Source of the DNA: Selaginella moellendorffii
Taxonomy: Eukaryota; Streptophyta; Lycopodiopsida; Selaginellales; Selaginellaceae
Direction: 5' to 3'
Length of the DNA: 64,000 nt
Assembly: GCF_000143415.4 (NCBI RefSeq)
Contig: NW_003314270.1
Location: 2,138,290-2,202,289, forward strand
In this document: positions 11,210-22,078 of the stretch, piece after piece
Position numbering within the stretch: the first letter of the stretch is position 1
Layout of the letters: each line of letters starts with the position of its first letter
Made by a program: the position numbers and the translations under genes
The notes under the pieces: model-generated
The model's input: only the letters and a program-made list of their open reading frames with translations
Told to the model about the DNA's origin: nothing
Database searches by the model: none

Positions 11210-13916
11210 TTACTTCGATCGCCCGGCGAAGACGTCTTGCAGCTCTGTTGGGGTGGGGCGGCCTGCGAATGTTGCTTCCTGGATGTATGTCTCACTGCTG
11301 TAGCCTGTGTCAATTCGCTTGTGGACTTCGTAGGGGCCAGGATACTTCATCCTGCAACATCAAACAATTTTTTTTCAACGGAGGAATTTGAGCTCGGTCT
11401 CTCTCTCACCTGAGCGCTCCCATGATTGGATAGAACGTTCCAGCTCTGTAGAGGAGCCTGAAAGAGTAGCAAACGAAGAAAGAGTCTGAAAACTCCATCC
11501 TTTGCTCTCTCCCAATCACCTAGGAAAATCAAAGACAACGAAGCTTTCTTATACATTCCAAGTTAAAGTTTACCTGCATCACTCCTCCGGCGCCTGGAAC
11601 GTCCTGCAAACACATAAGAAAACCATTACTTGTGAGTTTTAGTTTCCATAATGTTCTAACTTGAGTTCGTCACCTTGAGCTGCGGATTGACGAGAATAAC
11701 TGGTCTGTCTCCGGCTGCTTGCACCATTGCTTGTAAATCCTGTAACAATAGAAAACTCTCTTTGAAATGAACAAAAAAGGAGGAGAAAATCAACACGCGA
11801 CTTTCACCTCTATGATGCAATTTCCGACGGCATTTTGCGGAGCCATGAGGATGAACATGTCATCCGTTTCGAACACATCGCTTGCAGCTGAGAGAGAGAG
11901 ATCAGTACATCCATCGATCCAGAAAGAATAAAAAACAAAAAGCATTCATGACTTTGGCACCTATTGCACCAATGTTGACAAACGTTCCTTTTGCTCCGTA
12001 GTCGCCCCAGTCCATAACCTCGAGCATCCTCCTGGAGCCCGAGAGTTGCAGTGGCATTCCTCTGAAGATCCCTTCTCCCATTGGGCCTTGTACACAAACC
12101 TGAAAGATGTTTAAGCTCGTCAAGTTCTTCCTAGTGAATGAACTGAAAAGAGAAACAATAAGGGAGGAAGAGATCAAATACTTTGACTCTTTTCCCATCG
12201 TTGGCAAACGTAAATGCAAGCTCTCGCACCAGCTCCAGCAAGGTTCCAGCTCTGTAAACATCCTGCACAAGAGAGCTTGATCATCAAAAGCCAGAACAAA
12301 AAGGCTGTGTCTTTTGATAAATACCATCTCAGGATTCAGCTCCGGTATTGTGATTTCAACCTGATTGTAATAAGACTTTGTTTGCTTCTGTACCTATTAT
12401 GCGAATATATCATCAGCTGAGCAAACCTTGAGCTTGTGAAGGCCGTCTTCAACCGCATTTCTCACGCCTTCGCAGACCTCTGTGTAGAAATACTCGCGGA
12501 TTTCTCTCGAGTGCGGGATGCTATTTAGTTTAGTCGGCATCCCTCTCCAGCTGTCCTGGAAGTTTGCTCTAGCATGGAGCTCTCAGCTGGAAAGGAAAGC
12601 TTCTTAACTTACCGAGTTGAGAAAATACCTGCTTAGGCTTGGATACTTTTGTAGCAGCCTTCAAAGAGGAAAATACGCTGTTTAGAAAGAAACTATGACC
12701 GAGAACGAACTAGCCAACCTTGATATGATCGTCCAGAAAGCTACTAATGTCTCCAAAAACCTCGCTCTTGGGTCGATTACCATCAACCTGGCATTGCATG
12801 CATCAAAGCTTTTCTCTCGAAAAAAGAAAAGATCAATCAATCACCACATACAGTTTTGATGCAGCTCTCGTACACAGACAACACAGAAGCGAGGTTCTCG
12901 TGGTAAGTTCGCAAGCGCTCCATTGCCTAGGAAGTTTAGCTGTGAAACATTCTTAAAAACAACATCTTTACCTTTTTTTCGGTGTCGTCACTGCGTTGAA
13001 TCAGCCTCGCGGCAACCTCTGGATCCTCGGGAGGGAAATACTTGAGGTGGTAAATCTTTCCAGTCACGGGATCGAGCCTTCTTCCGACCACTCGCTCGAT
13101 CAAGACGTCTTCGGGCACCTGAGAAATTCAGCGTGAAGGAAGAACCAAGTCGAAGAAAAGAGGCAATACTTGCCTCCAGTAGTATGAAAAGCTGTGGTCT
13201 TATTTTCAGAGCTTCGAGTGCTTGAGCCTGTGATAAACTCCGGGGATATCCATCCAGGAGCCAGCCAGCTTCGCAAACATCTGGTAGCTGCAATCTTTGC
13301 TTGACCATCTATGAAAACTTTCGCGAGTGAGAATGAAAGAGAATTATGCGATAGAACTTACCGAGACCACAACATCATCGGGAACAAGTTTGCCTTGATT
13401 CATAAACTCCTTGGCCCTCTTCCCATAATCAGTGTCTGCGGCAACTTCCGCTCGTAGCAAATCTCCAGCGGAAATATGGACCAGATTGTACTAGAATTGT
13501 CACACACAATTGTAAGCTTGCAACACAACTTTCAGTGGATGGATCATACCTTGTCTTTGATCATCTCACATTGCGTGCCCTTGCCTGACGCTGGGGCGCC
13601 TGAGATCATAACGTTGAGGCCACCCCCTTGCTTCCGAGCGTAAATCTACACGAGAACGAGCAAATCCATTGACAACCACACACACAAAGCCGATAACAAA
13701 TCAAGGATTGGATTGAGGCCATACCACTATCCGAGTGGTCTTCTTTGTGGAGGAGATTGAGACGCTCTTATAGGGCGCATTGGTAATGATCGATTGCCTC
13801 TCTTTCCAGGCCGGAGGATACAAGGACCAGGAGGCCACGCCACAGCTGGAAGCACCATTGGTGCTCTTGTGGGGCGAGCACGGCGAGCCCAGAACACCAA
13901 GCGAGTGCGAAGCCAT
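11210..13916 (-). CDS. AK5: Chloroplast adenylate kinase with DUF1995 domain
   Basis: Seventeen small exons on the minus strand (13916-13725, 13645-13550, 13490-13362, 13308-13174, 13118-12972, 12926-12852, 12787-12719, 12658-12629, 12555-12427, 12360-12325, 12262-12182, 12099-11961, 11887-11808, 11739-11674, 11603-11574, 11519-11410, 11351-11210) join in frame to 561 residues. The first 64 residues are Ser-rich and look like a plastid transit peptide. The adenylate kinase P-loop [10 protein letters not shown] is at residues 80-89, followed by LLDGYPRS and [13 protein letters not shown]. The second half, from [12 protein letters not shown] to the end, is a DUF1995 domain. The enzyme interconverts ATP and AMP with two ADP; the role of DUF1995 is not known. 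The domain order matches Arabidopsis At5g35170. The intron after exon 4 uses a GC donor. Confidence 0.92.
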
Positions 13917-14736
13917 AGCTTCTCACTTCGGCCAAATGAAAAAGAAAATATTTTAGTAATTTTAACATGATTTCTCGCGGCCACTTGAAAATGACCCAAG
14001 AATATGCCTGGAACCTCTGAAAGGTGAAGGATTATCGACACTAGTGGATTATTTATGCCAAATAAAATTGCTACTTATTGAAAGAGGTGGAATGGAATAG
14101 AAGTCACTGTATAAGATGGGATTTAGATGCTTTCGTGTGAAAAGTATCAAATTGAGATTGATAGTTATAATTTATAGAGAATTTGCTGAAACTATGTCTA
14201 AGGATTATTAGATAATTAAATTGAAAAACCTGTTAAAGAAAATATTAAGCCAAGTAAAAAATAGGCAAGCCGATTTCCCTACTTCATTTGTTATTCATTC
14301 TGAGTTAGTTTAGCTAAATAAACTCCACATTAGGATGAGTACGCACAAAACATTATGTGGTAAACCATTTTTATTTTCATGTCTCTTCTATGGCATTATT
14401 ACTTGCTAGGGTCAAATTTCCAACTACTCAGTCCCATTCTAACAAACAAAGTTAAAAAGCACAAACAGAGTTAGATGTATTTGGAAGTTAAAATATTGCG
14501 TTTGATCAACCATTGTACTGGAGAAACATGTGTAGTTCACAACCTTCTAACTTTGGATTACTTTTGTTGCTTCATAAGAGAGGTGCATCAGCCTAAAAGT
14601 TATGTGACCTAATTGCAGCTGTCAATCTTAAGATTTATGTATACTTAAAACTTATCATTTTTCCGAAAACAAAAACCAAGTCTCTTCATTGAGTTATTGG
14701 TGGGCTCTCAAATAATGGATTGATTCGCATTTTGTG
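13917..14736. other. AT-rich intergenic region
   Basis: This 820-bp stretch separates the start of AK5 from the stop of the AVT1-like gene. The AK5 end should hold its promoter and the other end the 3' untranslated region of the transporter. I see no open frame, RNA gene or repeat that I can name. Confidence 0.5.
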
Positions 14737-16206
14737 CTATTGCTTGTGGATCAAATTCTTGATCGACACTGTCGCTCCAGTGATCCCAGCAATGGCACTC
14801 AGCACCACCATGGCGCACAGCCCCGCCTTCTCCATCCGGCTCACCTTATCCCCAAAGATCTTCACGTAGAACAGGCACGGCATGATGATGCACAGCGTCA
14901 CGTTGAGGGACGATCCAATAAGCTGGATGATATTCACGAAGTACGGGAAGAGCACGGCGGCGAGAGCAATGCCGGAGAGGATCATGCTGCGGAGGAAGAC
15001 GCAGGCGAGGTAGCCGAGCTTTGGGCTGTGCCGCGAGTCAGAGAGATTTGGCAGGAGGAGCTGCTCGAGTTCGTGGGCGATTGGGGAGAGGAGGAGGGCG
15101 AACTGGGTAACAGGGGTGAGAAATGTCGCCCAGATTGCGATCTTGGAGGGAAGGAGGTGTGGCGGCATGTTGAGGTGAACTTGGGGCCTGGTCTGGGAGC
15201 CAAACATGATCGCGCCGAGGATGCCCACGATGACATTGAGCGTGATCGCGGTCGCAAAGGAGATGACCATCACCTGTTAAAGAGTGTAATTGTGAGTTTA
15301 AATATTTTCATGGTCCAACCAAAAGGTGACAGAGCAAGAAGAACAAAATAAATTGATAACATAAATGCACTAGAACAAGATCATCAGGAAGCTTACTTTT
15401 GGGAAATCGCCCTGGTTCTCCATGGATCTTTGAATGTTTGGCAACACTGGCGTGGATCCAAACGTGAAAGTGTACACTCCAGTCGCAAGGGGAAGATTCT
15501 TGACATTGACAACGGCCACGGGCTGATCGAATCCAATTCCATAGTCTGCTCCAGCCACGACGAGGCACACAATGGTGGCGAGGATGCTCATCCCGCACCA
15601 AAACGTGAGATAAGAGATCGTCCGCAAGTTCCGGAACCACGTTGTGGGAAGAACCAGGAGAAACGCCATGCAAGTGAAGAGAGCCTTGCCTCGGATCACG
15701 CCCAGGACGTTGATCCTGGAGCTCGGGAATATGTGCGTGAGGGTGTCACCCATGGAGACGAGGTAACCCGTGAGCGTTCCAAGGATCCGGAGGTAGAAGA
15801 GCGTCCGGACAAGAATTGGAGCCCAGGATGGGAAGGCCTTGGTTGCTACGTCCTGATAGTTTGCGAGACTTGGATCGTGGACGAGGCACTTAGAGATGAG
15901 CTTGGATCCACACCAGTAGAAGGATGCGGTGATAAGCAGAACGAACAGCCCGAAGAAGCCCGATCTCTCTATCGCGTACGCGGAGGAGAGCGTTCCCAGG
16001 CCTGCGAGCAAAGAAAGTTAGAATCATAGATTATGAAGGTGTCCTTGCATACCAATGAGCAGGACGATGGAGTTTACTGACGCTTGGAACAAGGTGGCTT
16101 TGTTGTTCTCCTTGTCTTGCTCCGGGTTCTTGCAGCAGTCATCGATGATCTTCGAATTCCCGGACTCGAGCTCGACGTGCTGCTGCTGCTTCTCCATGTC
16201 GATCAA
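14737..16206 (-). CDS. AVT1-type vacuolar amino acid transporter
   Basis: Three exons on the minus strand (16206-16053, 16001-15397, 15273-14737) give 431 residues, typical of the AAAP/AVT1 family. A hydrophilic, charged N-terminus of about 35 residues is followed by roughly eleven membrane segments. The opening of the core (ATLFQASVNSIVLLIGLGTL) carries the family signature for a sodium- or proton-coupled amino acid symporter fold. These carriers sit in the vacuolar or other endomembranes and export or store neutral amino acids. A second Met three codons downstream (16197) is an equally good start. A TATA-like element lies about 120 bp upstream. Substrate cannot be told from sequence. Confidence 0.87.
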
Positions 16207-16322
16207 ACAACGATGAAATCGAGTAAGCGAGCGAGAGAGCGGAGAAAAAAAAGAAAGAGCGAGTTCTAACCGACTCGGCTCTTTCTTTTTTCTAGTGATT
16301 TAGAGAGCAAGCAAAGCTTGCT

Positions 16323-16330
16323 TATATAAT
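16323..16330 (-). promoter_or_regulatory. Possible TATA box of the AVT1-like gene
   Basis: On the minus strand TATATAAG lies about 120 bp upstream of the chosen start codon, a plausible distance for a plant core promoter plus leader. Only the motif and its spacing support this. Confidence 0.4.
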
Positions 16331-17012
16331 GCAGCCGACAAGCTGGATCATTAGATAAGTGATGCTCTTCTCTTTCTTGTTCAAACAGATTCCAGCCAAG
16401 ATCCTTGCCGATAAAACTTTTATAATTGAATTTCTCCTCTTTGTGGAGAATCACACTACGCCAAAAAACTTTTAAGTACCGAGAACTTGTCAAAGCTTCT
16501 GTGCGAAAATCCGGAAAATCATGCAAGTGACACGAGACAGAAAAAAAAACAAAGAAAATGAGTATTTGTGCGCACCACCCAAAGTTTCCACCCCCAAACT
16601 TACTGGAACAACTGGATTTTGCTGGCAAAATCCCCAAAGAAGTAGCTAAATTACTAAAGACTATCACGAGATTCGAAGGAGCATTACTAGCACTGCTTGC
16701 TTCACCGCGTCACAATTATACAAGCATTATTTGGATGCCCAGAGCATCACCCAGCGATTCCCACTCTGCCACTAAAGGAGCTTTCTCGAGTTTGCGAAGC
16801 CACAACTTTGATCTTCTAGATCCTGGAATTGTTGGCACACACGTTGTTGCCTCGGTGTCTGGTCTCCTGGTTGCGAAGATCACACAGTTTGATAATACTT
16901 TCTTCCGCCACAAACTCCAGATCGCATTCCTGAAATGTGATTCCTTTGCTGTCAAGCTAACGCTCACACAGTAGAGTTTTTTACGATTCAGAACGATGTA
17001 AATCTTGGGTGA
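16331..17012. other. Intergenic region with no supported gene
   Basis: This stretch lies between the AVT1-like promoter and the stop codon of the next minus-strand gene. A plus-strand open frame of 138 codons at 16558-16974 matches nothing I recognise and has no obvious continuation. The region likely holds the promoter of the transporter and the 3' end of the upstream gene. Confidence 0.5.
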
Positions 17013-18137
17013 TCACTTTGCAAGAACTTTGGGGACCGCTTCCACTTCCTGAAGCCACCGAGAGTGCAAAGGGCAGGGATCGGTCGTCCCAGACGCGATT
17101 GCTCGCTCCGAGATCCCGTAAAACCATCCGTTCCTCCATTCGAACTGAGACATAGACGAAGCATGTCATCACAGGAAAAGAGTGCGAAAAAAAGAGTAAC
17201 GACCTCTTTCACAGCGGTGGGAAAGTAAGCAACCGATCTGGCATACGAACACAGGCGTTCCTCGAGCCCGGGATCAAAAGCCACGGATTTTTCCGAAGAG
17301 GCTGCGGCAGCAAGCTCGGTTATAAGCTCGGAGACCTGTTGCAAGTAGGAAAAAGAGGGAGCTTTCCGTTTTCTAGAATGAGATGAACATGATATACCTC
17401 GTCACGGTACCTCTTCTCGACGTCTCCCACAGTTGCGCCAGGGTGACGGGCACCAACAAGCATGAAAGCTGAAATCCATATCAGCTTCTCAAGCATGGGC
17501 TTGGCAAACTCGCGGGCGTCCAGCACCTGTTGAATCCATCCTGCCATTGGAGTAAGTCGAGAGAGCTTCTTTCGAAAGAAGAAAGAAAGAAAAGTTCTCT
17601 TTTCTCTCTGGTTCTCACGAGAGTTTCTTTGCGATAGTACCTTGCATGACAATCCTCCAGCGTGTAGCCTTGCAGCAACGGCAGCAGCCCATTTCCCACA
17701 CGCGGCAGTGAGGCCTTCGGGATTGGCATCCGTCTTGCCATCAACGGGCTCGTCCCCGAGCTTGGCGACCGCGAAGTAGACGAGGACCTGCGTAGCTTCT
17801 GCCAATCCACGCTTCTCCAGCCACGGCTCCAGCATCCCATTCTGGAAGAACACCAAGTCTGGGAGAAGAAGCGAATGAGAGGAAGCCTAGAGAGAATTCC
17901 ATGGATTCTATGGATACCTTCGCGACGGTGTGCCGGGGTAGCGTCCACGACAGCGTCCAGATCGTTGTTCCGGGTGCAAACAAAGATGGGGCCGGAAGAG
18001 AGACTGGATGGAAACGGCTGGCCTCGCAGCAAAACAACGTCCCTGCCATGCCCCAGCTTTTCAAGAGCCGACCCAATTCGGCCCCGCCCAACAATCACTG
18101 CCGGTGGCGGCAGCATTGAAGCCACAAATGCCGCCAT
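17013..18137 (-). CDS. Conserved plant Rossmann-fold protein, unknown function
   Basis: Five exons (18137-17918, 17858-17641, 17526-17398, 17335-17204, 17144-17013) give 276 residues. The N-terminus PPPAVIVGRGRIGSAL is a dinucleotide-binding glycine motif (GxGxxG). The blocks VCTRNNDLDAVVDATP, LVFFQNGMLEPWL, EKLIWISAFMLVGARHPGATVG and FEWRNGWFY belong to a family I recall from many green plants, usually annotated only as an NAD(P)-binding or ketopantoate-reductase-like protein. The layout, a Rossmann half then a helical half, fits a small NAD(P)-dependent reductase. No substrate can be assigned. The model is well supported because every junction keeps frame and joins conserved blocks. Confidence 0.82.
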
Positions 18138-18186
18138 GGTTTCAGCGATAAACCCTAACTTGGCACTCGGGTTTAAGCAATTAATG

Positions 18187-18345
18187 GATATATTTAGAAT
18201 ATGTTTGAAAATCTTAGGATATTCTACAATCGATCCTTGGACATTTAAATATTTATAATTTATAAACTACTTTCTAGTATATTCTAGTCTAATGGTATGT
18301 TTATAATTATAAACTTCTAATTGGATTAATAAATAATAAACGGTT
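18187..18345. repeat. Dispersed AT-rich repeat, copy 1
   Basis: This segment shares an ordered series of words with 48705-48890, including TTTAGAATAT, TTATAATTTATAAA, CTAGTATAT and AATTGGATTAATAAA. The order and spacing are similar, so the two look like diverged copies of one AT-rich element, possibly a MITE. I did not see clear terminal inverted repeats. Confidence 0.5.
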
Positions 18346-19440
18346 TCGAGGTAATCCCGCAAATAACTATAGAGAGTCTTTCAGCCATTTTATGACATGT
18401 ATCCGCATCAGGTTTCATCAAGTTGCAAAATGCAATGTAGCAATGCGACACCCAATCTTCGTGCAAGTCTCTTTTTAGTATTGCCTTCAGGGCTAAAGGG
18501 AATGGCTGGCATGCCAACTTAAAAAGTAATTTAGCATTCTCTTGCTTAGTCCTAAGACTTTCCCAAAGACTTTTCCACTTACGATCATAACCTAAAGGTG
18601 GTAATGATAGACATTATGCTAGTTGTTTATCATCCAATTTGAGCCGGCCTCCCTTTATGGCATCCTTCACAAACGTATCTCCCAGTTTGTTGTTCACCGT
18701 TACAAGCGTTTCAATAAGCTTTGAAGTTGGATTCACAATCATCTACAGCCCTTTTCAAAATAGATGCAAAGAGAGATACTATCCAACCCAACCTGATAAG
18801 CTTGTGCTGGATCAGCAATCTCAAGCAATATACCAAGACCATTGTCCACGTCACTTCCATGGCTTATGAAGAACGACTTAACCCTTGGCTTTTGCCCCTA
18901 AACCAACGAAGTGTTTAGACTCCATAGGCCAGACCGTGTCAAACACTATTTGATAGACATCTGGTTCTGCAGCCACATTTGGATGTTCCTTAACCATTTC
19001 GCGAAAGAGCAGGGTTTGTAGCTCAAACTCTTCTTTGTCTCTCTGAAAGGGAACCCATTTAAAAGGATAAGCAACTATTCTGGTGAAAGTCTCCTGATCA
19101 CATGTCTGGGTAAGCGAGTCCAGAGCATCGTTTGCAAACTCAGCATCAAGAAACCTCCGGATCACAATGCGGCTGTGCCTCTTCCCAATGAGCTTGTGGA
19201 AAACTGGTACCTTTGTCAGTGGTGCCTTGTTAATAATCAAATCAATCAACTTTGTCAGTTGTTAGTAATCAAATCAATTAGCTCATCCGTGAAGAGTTCT
19301 TGACATTCTGGTGAAGGTGCCCAAGCCCCACGCAGAGATATCCGTCCAACTTCAGATCTGAATCTTTCCAAATGGAATCCATGAAATCCAACCCTAAGTT
19401 TACAAATATATATTTGAAGCATTTCCTTAAACAAACTTGA
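18340..19440 (-). pseudogene. Broken gene of an unrecognised family
   Basis: Read on the minus strand, this region gives protein-like segments in order: a piece ending TDELIDLITNN (19440-19257), a longer one from LIDLIINKAPLTKVPVFHK to WPMESKHFVGLGAKAKG (19249-18878), and a tail containing KRDLHEDWVSHCYIAF (about 18540-18340). Stops and a frame change separate them. At the first break the DELIDLI sequence appears twice, so a short local duplication seems to have caused the break. The composition looks like real protein and I recognise no domain. The first piece abuts the RRN3 stop codon, so the remnant could have contributed its 3' untranslated region. Confidence 0.5.
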
Positions 19441-19445
19441 TGATC

Positions 19446-22078
19446 TCAAGACATTGGAAGCATCTGTGCCAAATTCGCCGGTAGCATCCGAGGCGGCGTG
19501 ATGGACATGCACTCCAAAGAATTCCGGAACGCTTCCTCGCCACCATCATGGTGCTCGTAGCCTTCCTCTTCGGCCTCCATCAGATCATCCGGATCTAACA
19601 CCTCTTCCTCCTCCACAACAGGCTCCTCCTCGTCGCTGCTCTGTTCCTCGACTTCGTTTGCCGAGTGAGCCGCAGACCAGTGCGTGAAGATTGGCTCGAT
19701 AAATCTGTCCACCATTTTGTTGTTACTCAGCACAGTAGAAACAATTACCATGGTCTTACCTGTCCGATCGTCTCAGCAAGTAAGGATCAAATGGGAAGAA
19801 CATCTCTAGCCTGTTGTCACCTCCATAGGATTTGAATGACAAGACCTCGAATCCGGAGCTAGGCTCTACAGTGCCGCTGTAGCTGATAAGCTGAATTGCC
19901 GTCGCTTGCCTGACAAACTCCTCGACGACGGAGGGAAGACACACCTAGTAGCATAACGAGCATTAGCACACAACCAATTATGCTCTTGCGGGTTACCTTA
20001 AGAGGGCAAAGCTTGTGCTCTATCAGCTGTTGCAATCTCAAGCCTTTCAGCAAGGGTCTTTGCGTAGAATCCGCATGAAGCTCCCTCAATCTGAAGCAGA
20101 GAATGTACATTACTGCCTGCATGAAACATGAAAGTTAATGACCGTCCAAAGCCAGAGTAAAATGATCACCTGACAAGCAGCATAGAAGACTCCATGAAGG
20201 GCTGTGTCTGTCAATTTGAACACGTCGAACCTTGTAGGAGTAAAGCTGACACACCAGTTTACTAGCCTGTAGATAATAATCTCATTAGAATGACTCCCTT
20301 TGTCTTATGAAAGCAGTACCTTGAAACGGATGAAAGCACCACAGGCAAAGGTAAGAAGTTTGCCCTGGCAAGGTAGCTCGCAAGGTATGCGGCAGCAGAC
20401 ATCCTGGAAAAGAACCATAATTAGAGAGGTTTCCTTCTAAAGCTCAGAGGTTGTACCTTGTGTTGCTAGGAATAGACCGAGTCACAAATGTCTCGCAAAG
20501 AAACCCAGCGAAGTTCACCCCGCAACTTGAAGGAGATAACGAGCACAGATAGAAGATCAAGAACTGAAGAAAACAAGCTTGTTACTAAAATTCACACTTC
20601 ACTTCGACAAGACATACCTGCGTAAACTTTGACTTGTAGGTGTCAAGGACAGTCGACTTGAAAGAAACCATTAGTGTTGTATACACCTCGTCGAGCCTTT
20701 CATTTTTCGCACATTGATGCAAGTGCTCAAACACCAGTTCCATCAAATGGTCCATCTTGTCTGCTATTTCATCTAAAGGCTTCTTCCCTGAATGCGCTGC
20801 TAACGCATGCTCCAATTGAGCCTGCAAGAAACTCACGCATTAGAATTCTTATCTAAAGATAAACAGATGAGATATTTACCTCACTACCGGGAGCCGCTTG
20901 TTTGTCATCGGATTCATCAACATCCATATGGAAGACCAAAACTTTGCTACTATCCTCATCCTTCAAAATGTCCTCCCAAGCTATCTCTACCTGGAAGGAT
21001 AATGAGAATAAGAGAAAAAAAATAATAAAACCGTGTAAGCTCTTACATCTATCTCGATCAGCCTGTCGACTATCCCCAACAGCATCCGGCTGCTTATAGC
21101 TGGACTAACGCGCTTGCTATCTAAAAGTAACATATTCTCCAGGAACAAAGAATTCCACTGCACAAAACTTGTTCAAGGTAAGGCCGTTTGAATCACATAA
21201 AAAGAAGAACGAACTTACATCTTTGTCAACCCTTCGATGAGGCATTCTTTGCTGGACGATCGGATGAAGCCTCAGAGCGGCAATTGGGACCAACTCCAAA
21301 ATTCGTTGTAGAGCTAGATGCACACGATTCACGACGTCACTTTTCATGGACAAATGTAGCGGTTTTAGTCCTTTAAGACTTTCAAAAGTCATCTTTTTTC
21401 TAGCAAGCCTGTCTTGTGTATAACAGTCAAGATGCACCTTGATACCACATGAGGGAGGCAAAAAGTTCCGCACTAGCATGTCCAAGCATCTGGGCACCAA
21501 AACACCGCTAGAAGTCGCCTGAAATGAAAACATCTAAGCATTCCGGAGAAACAAATCATCTGTCTACCTACCAAATTCACGACAAGGTTCTCAATTGCAT
21601 CCAGAAGCTCATTGCTGCCACTCCAGAAGCTCATAGAAAACACCTAGAGAAAATTTTCTTAGTACGAAGCATTAGAAAACAGAAGGGCGACTTACAAGCG
21701 ATAGCAGCATCTCGTGATCCCGCTCGTTGATAATGCTTACACATTGGGAGAGCGCTCGTATTCTTGCCTGGAAAAATTACAACGAAAATAAGGCTTCCCT
21801 ACAATAAAAATTTAAATTCCACGTACCGCCAAGCCAGAGACGCTTTCTGGATCATCGAAGTCGACGTTTTTCAAGTCCGAGAGCAATTTCCGGTAGCGAT
21901 CGATGTCCTCCTGCAAGGAACCCAAAACCCTAAGCCTCAAAAACCCCAGGACAAGCAATCACACACATACCCCAGACAACGCTTGCAACATCCACGACCG
22001 CACAATCTCTTGGAGCTGCTTATCGTCCACTTCCGCAGCCGCCGCAGCCGACTCTTTCGCTTGCCCTTCCATCGCCAT
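19446..22078 (-). CDS. RRN3: RRN3 (TIF-IA), RNA polymerase I initiation factor
   Basis: Fourteen minus-strand exons (22078-21971, 21910-21827, 21767-21696, 21643-21572, 21518-21219, 21157-21047, 20990-20880, 20821-20618, 20563-20457, 20403-20320, 20266-20170, 20116-19997, 19944-19760, 19704-19446) give 637 residues, a usual size for RRN3. The protein is a HEAT-like helical repeat that bridges Pol I and the rDNA promoter factors in the nucleolus. Family blocks include CLDMLVRNFLPP, RVHLALQRILELVP, RMLLGIVDRLIEID, RLVNWCVSFTP and the nearby PIFTHW. An acidic stretch (EEEPVVEEEEVLDPDDLMEA) sits near the C-terminus. The start is the first of two closely spaced Met codons (MAMEGQ). Growth-dependent phosphorylation controls RRN3 in other eukaryotes; the sites are not evident here. 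Confidence 0.9.

Noticed and set aside
16558-16974. Plus-strand open frame of 138 codons
   Set aside because: No family similarity and no supporting splice structure. It sits between two minus-strand genes.
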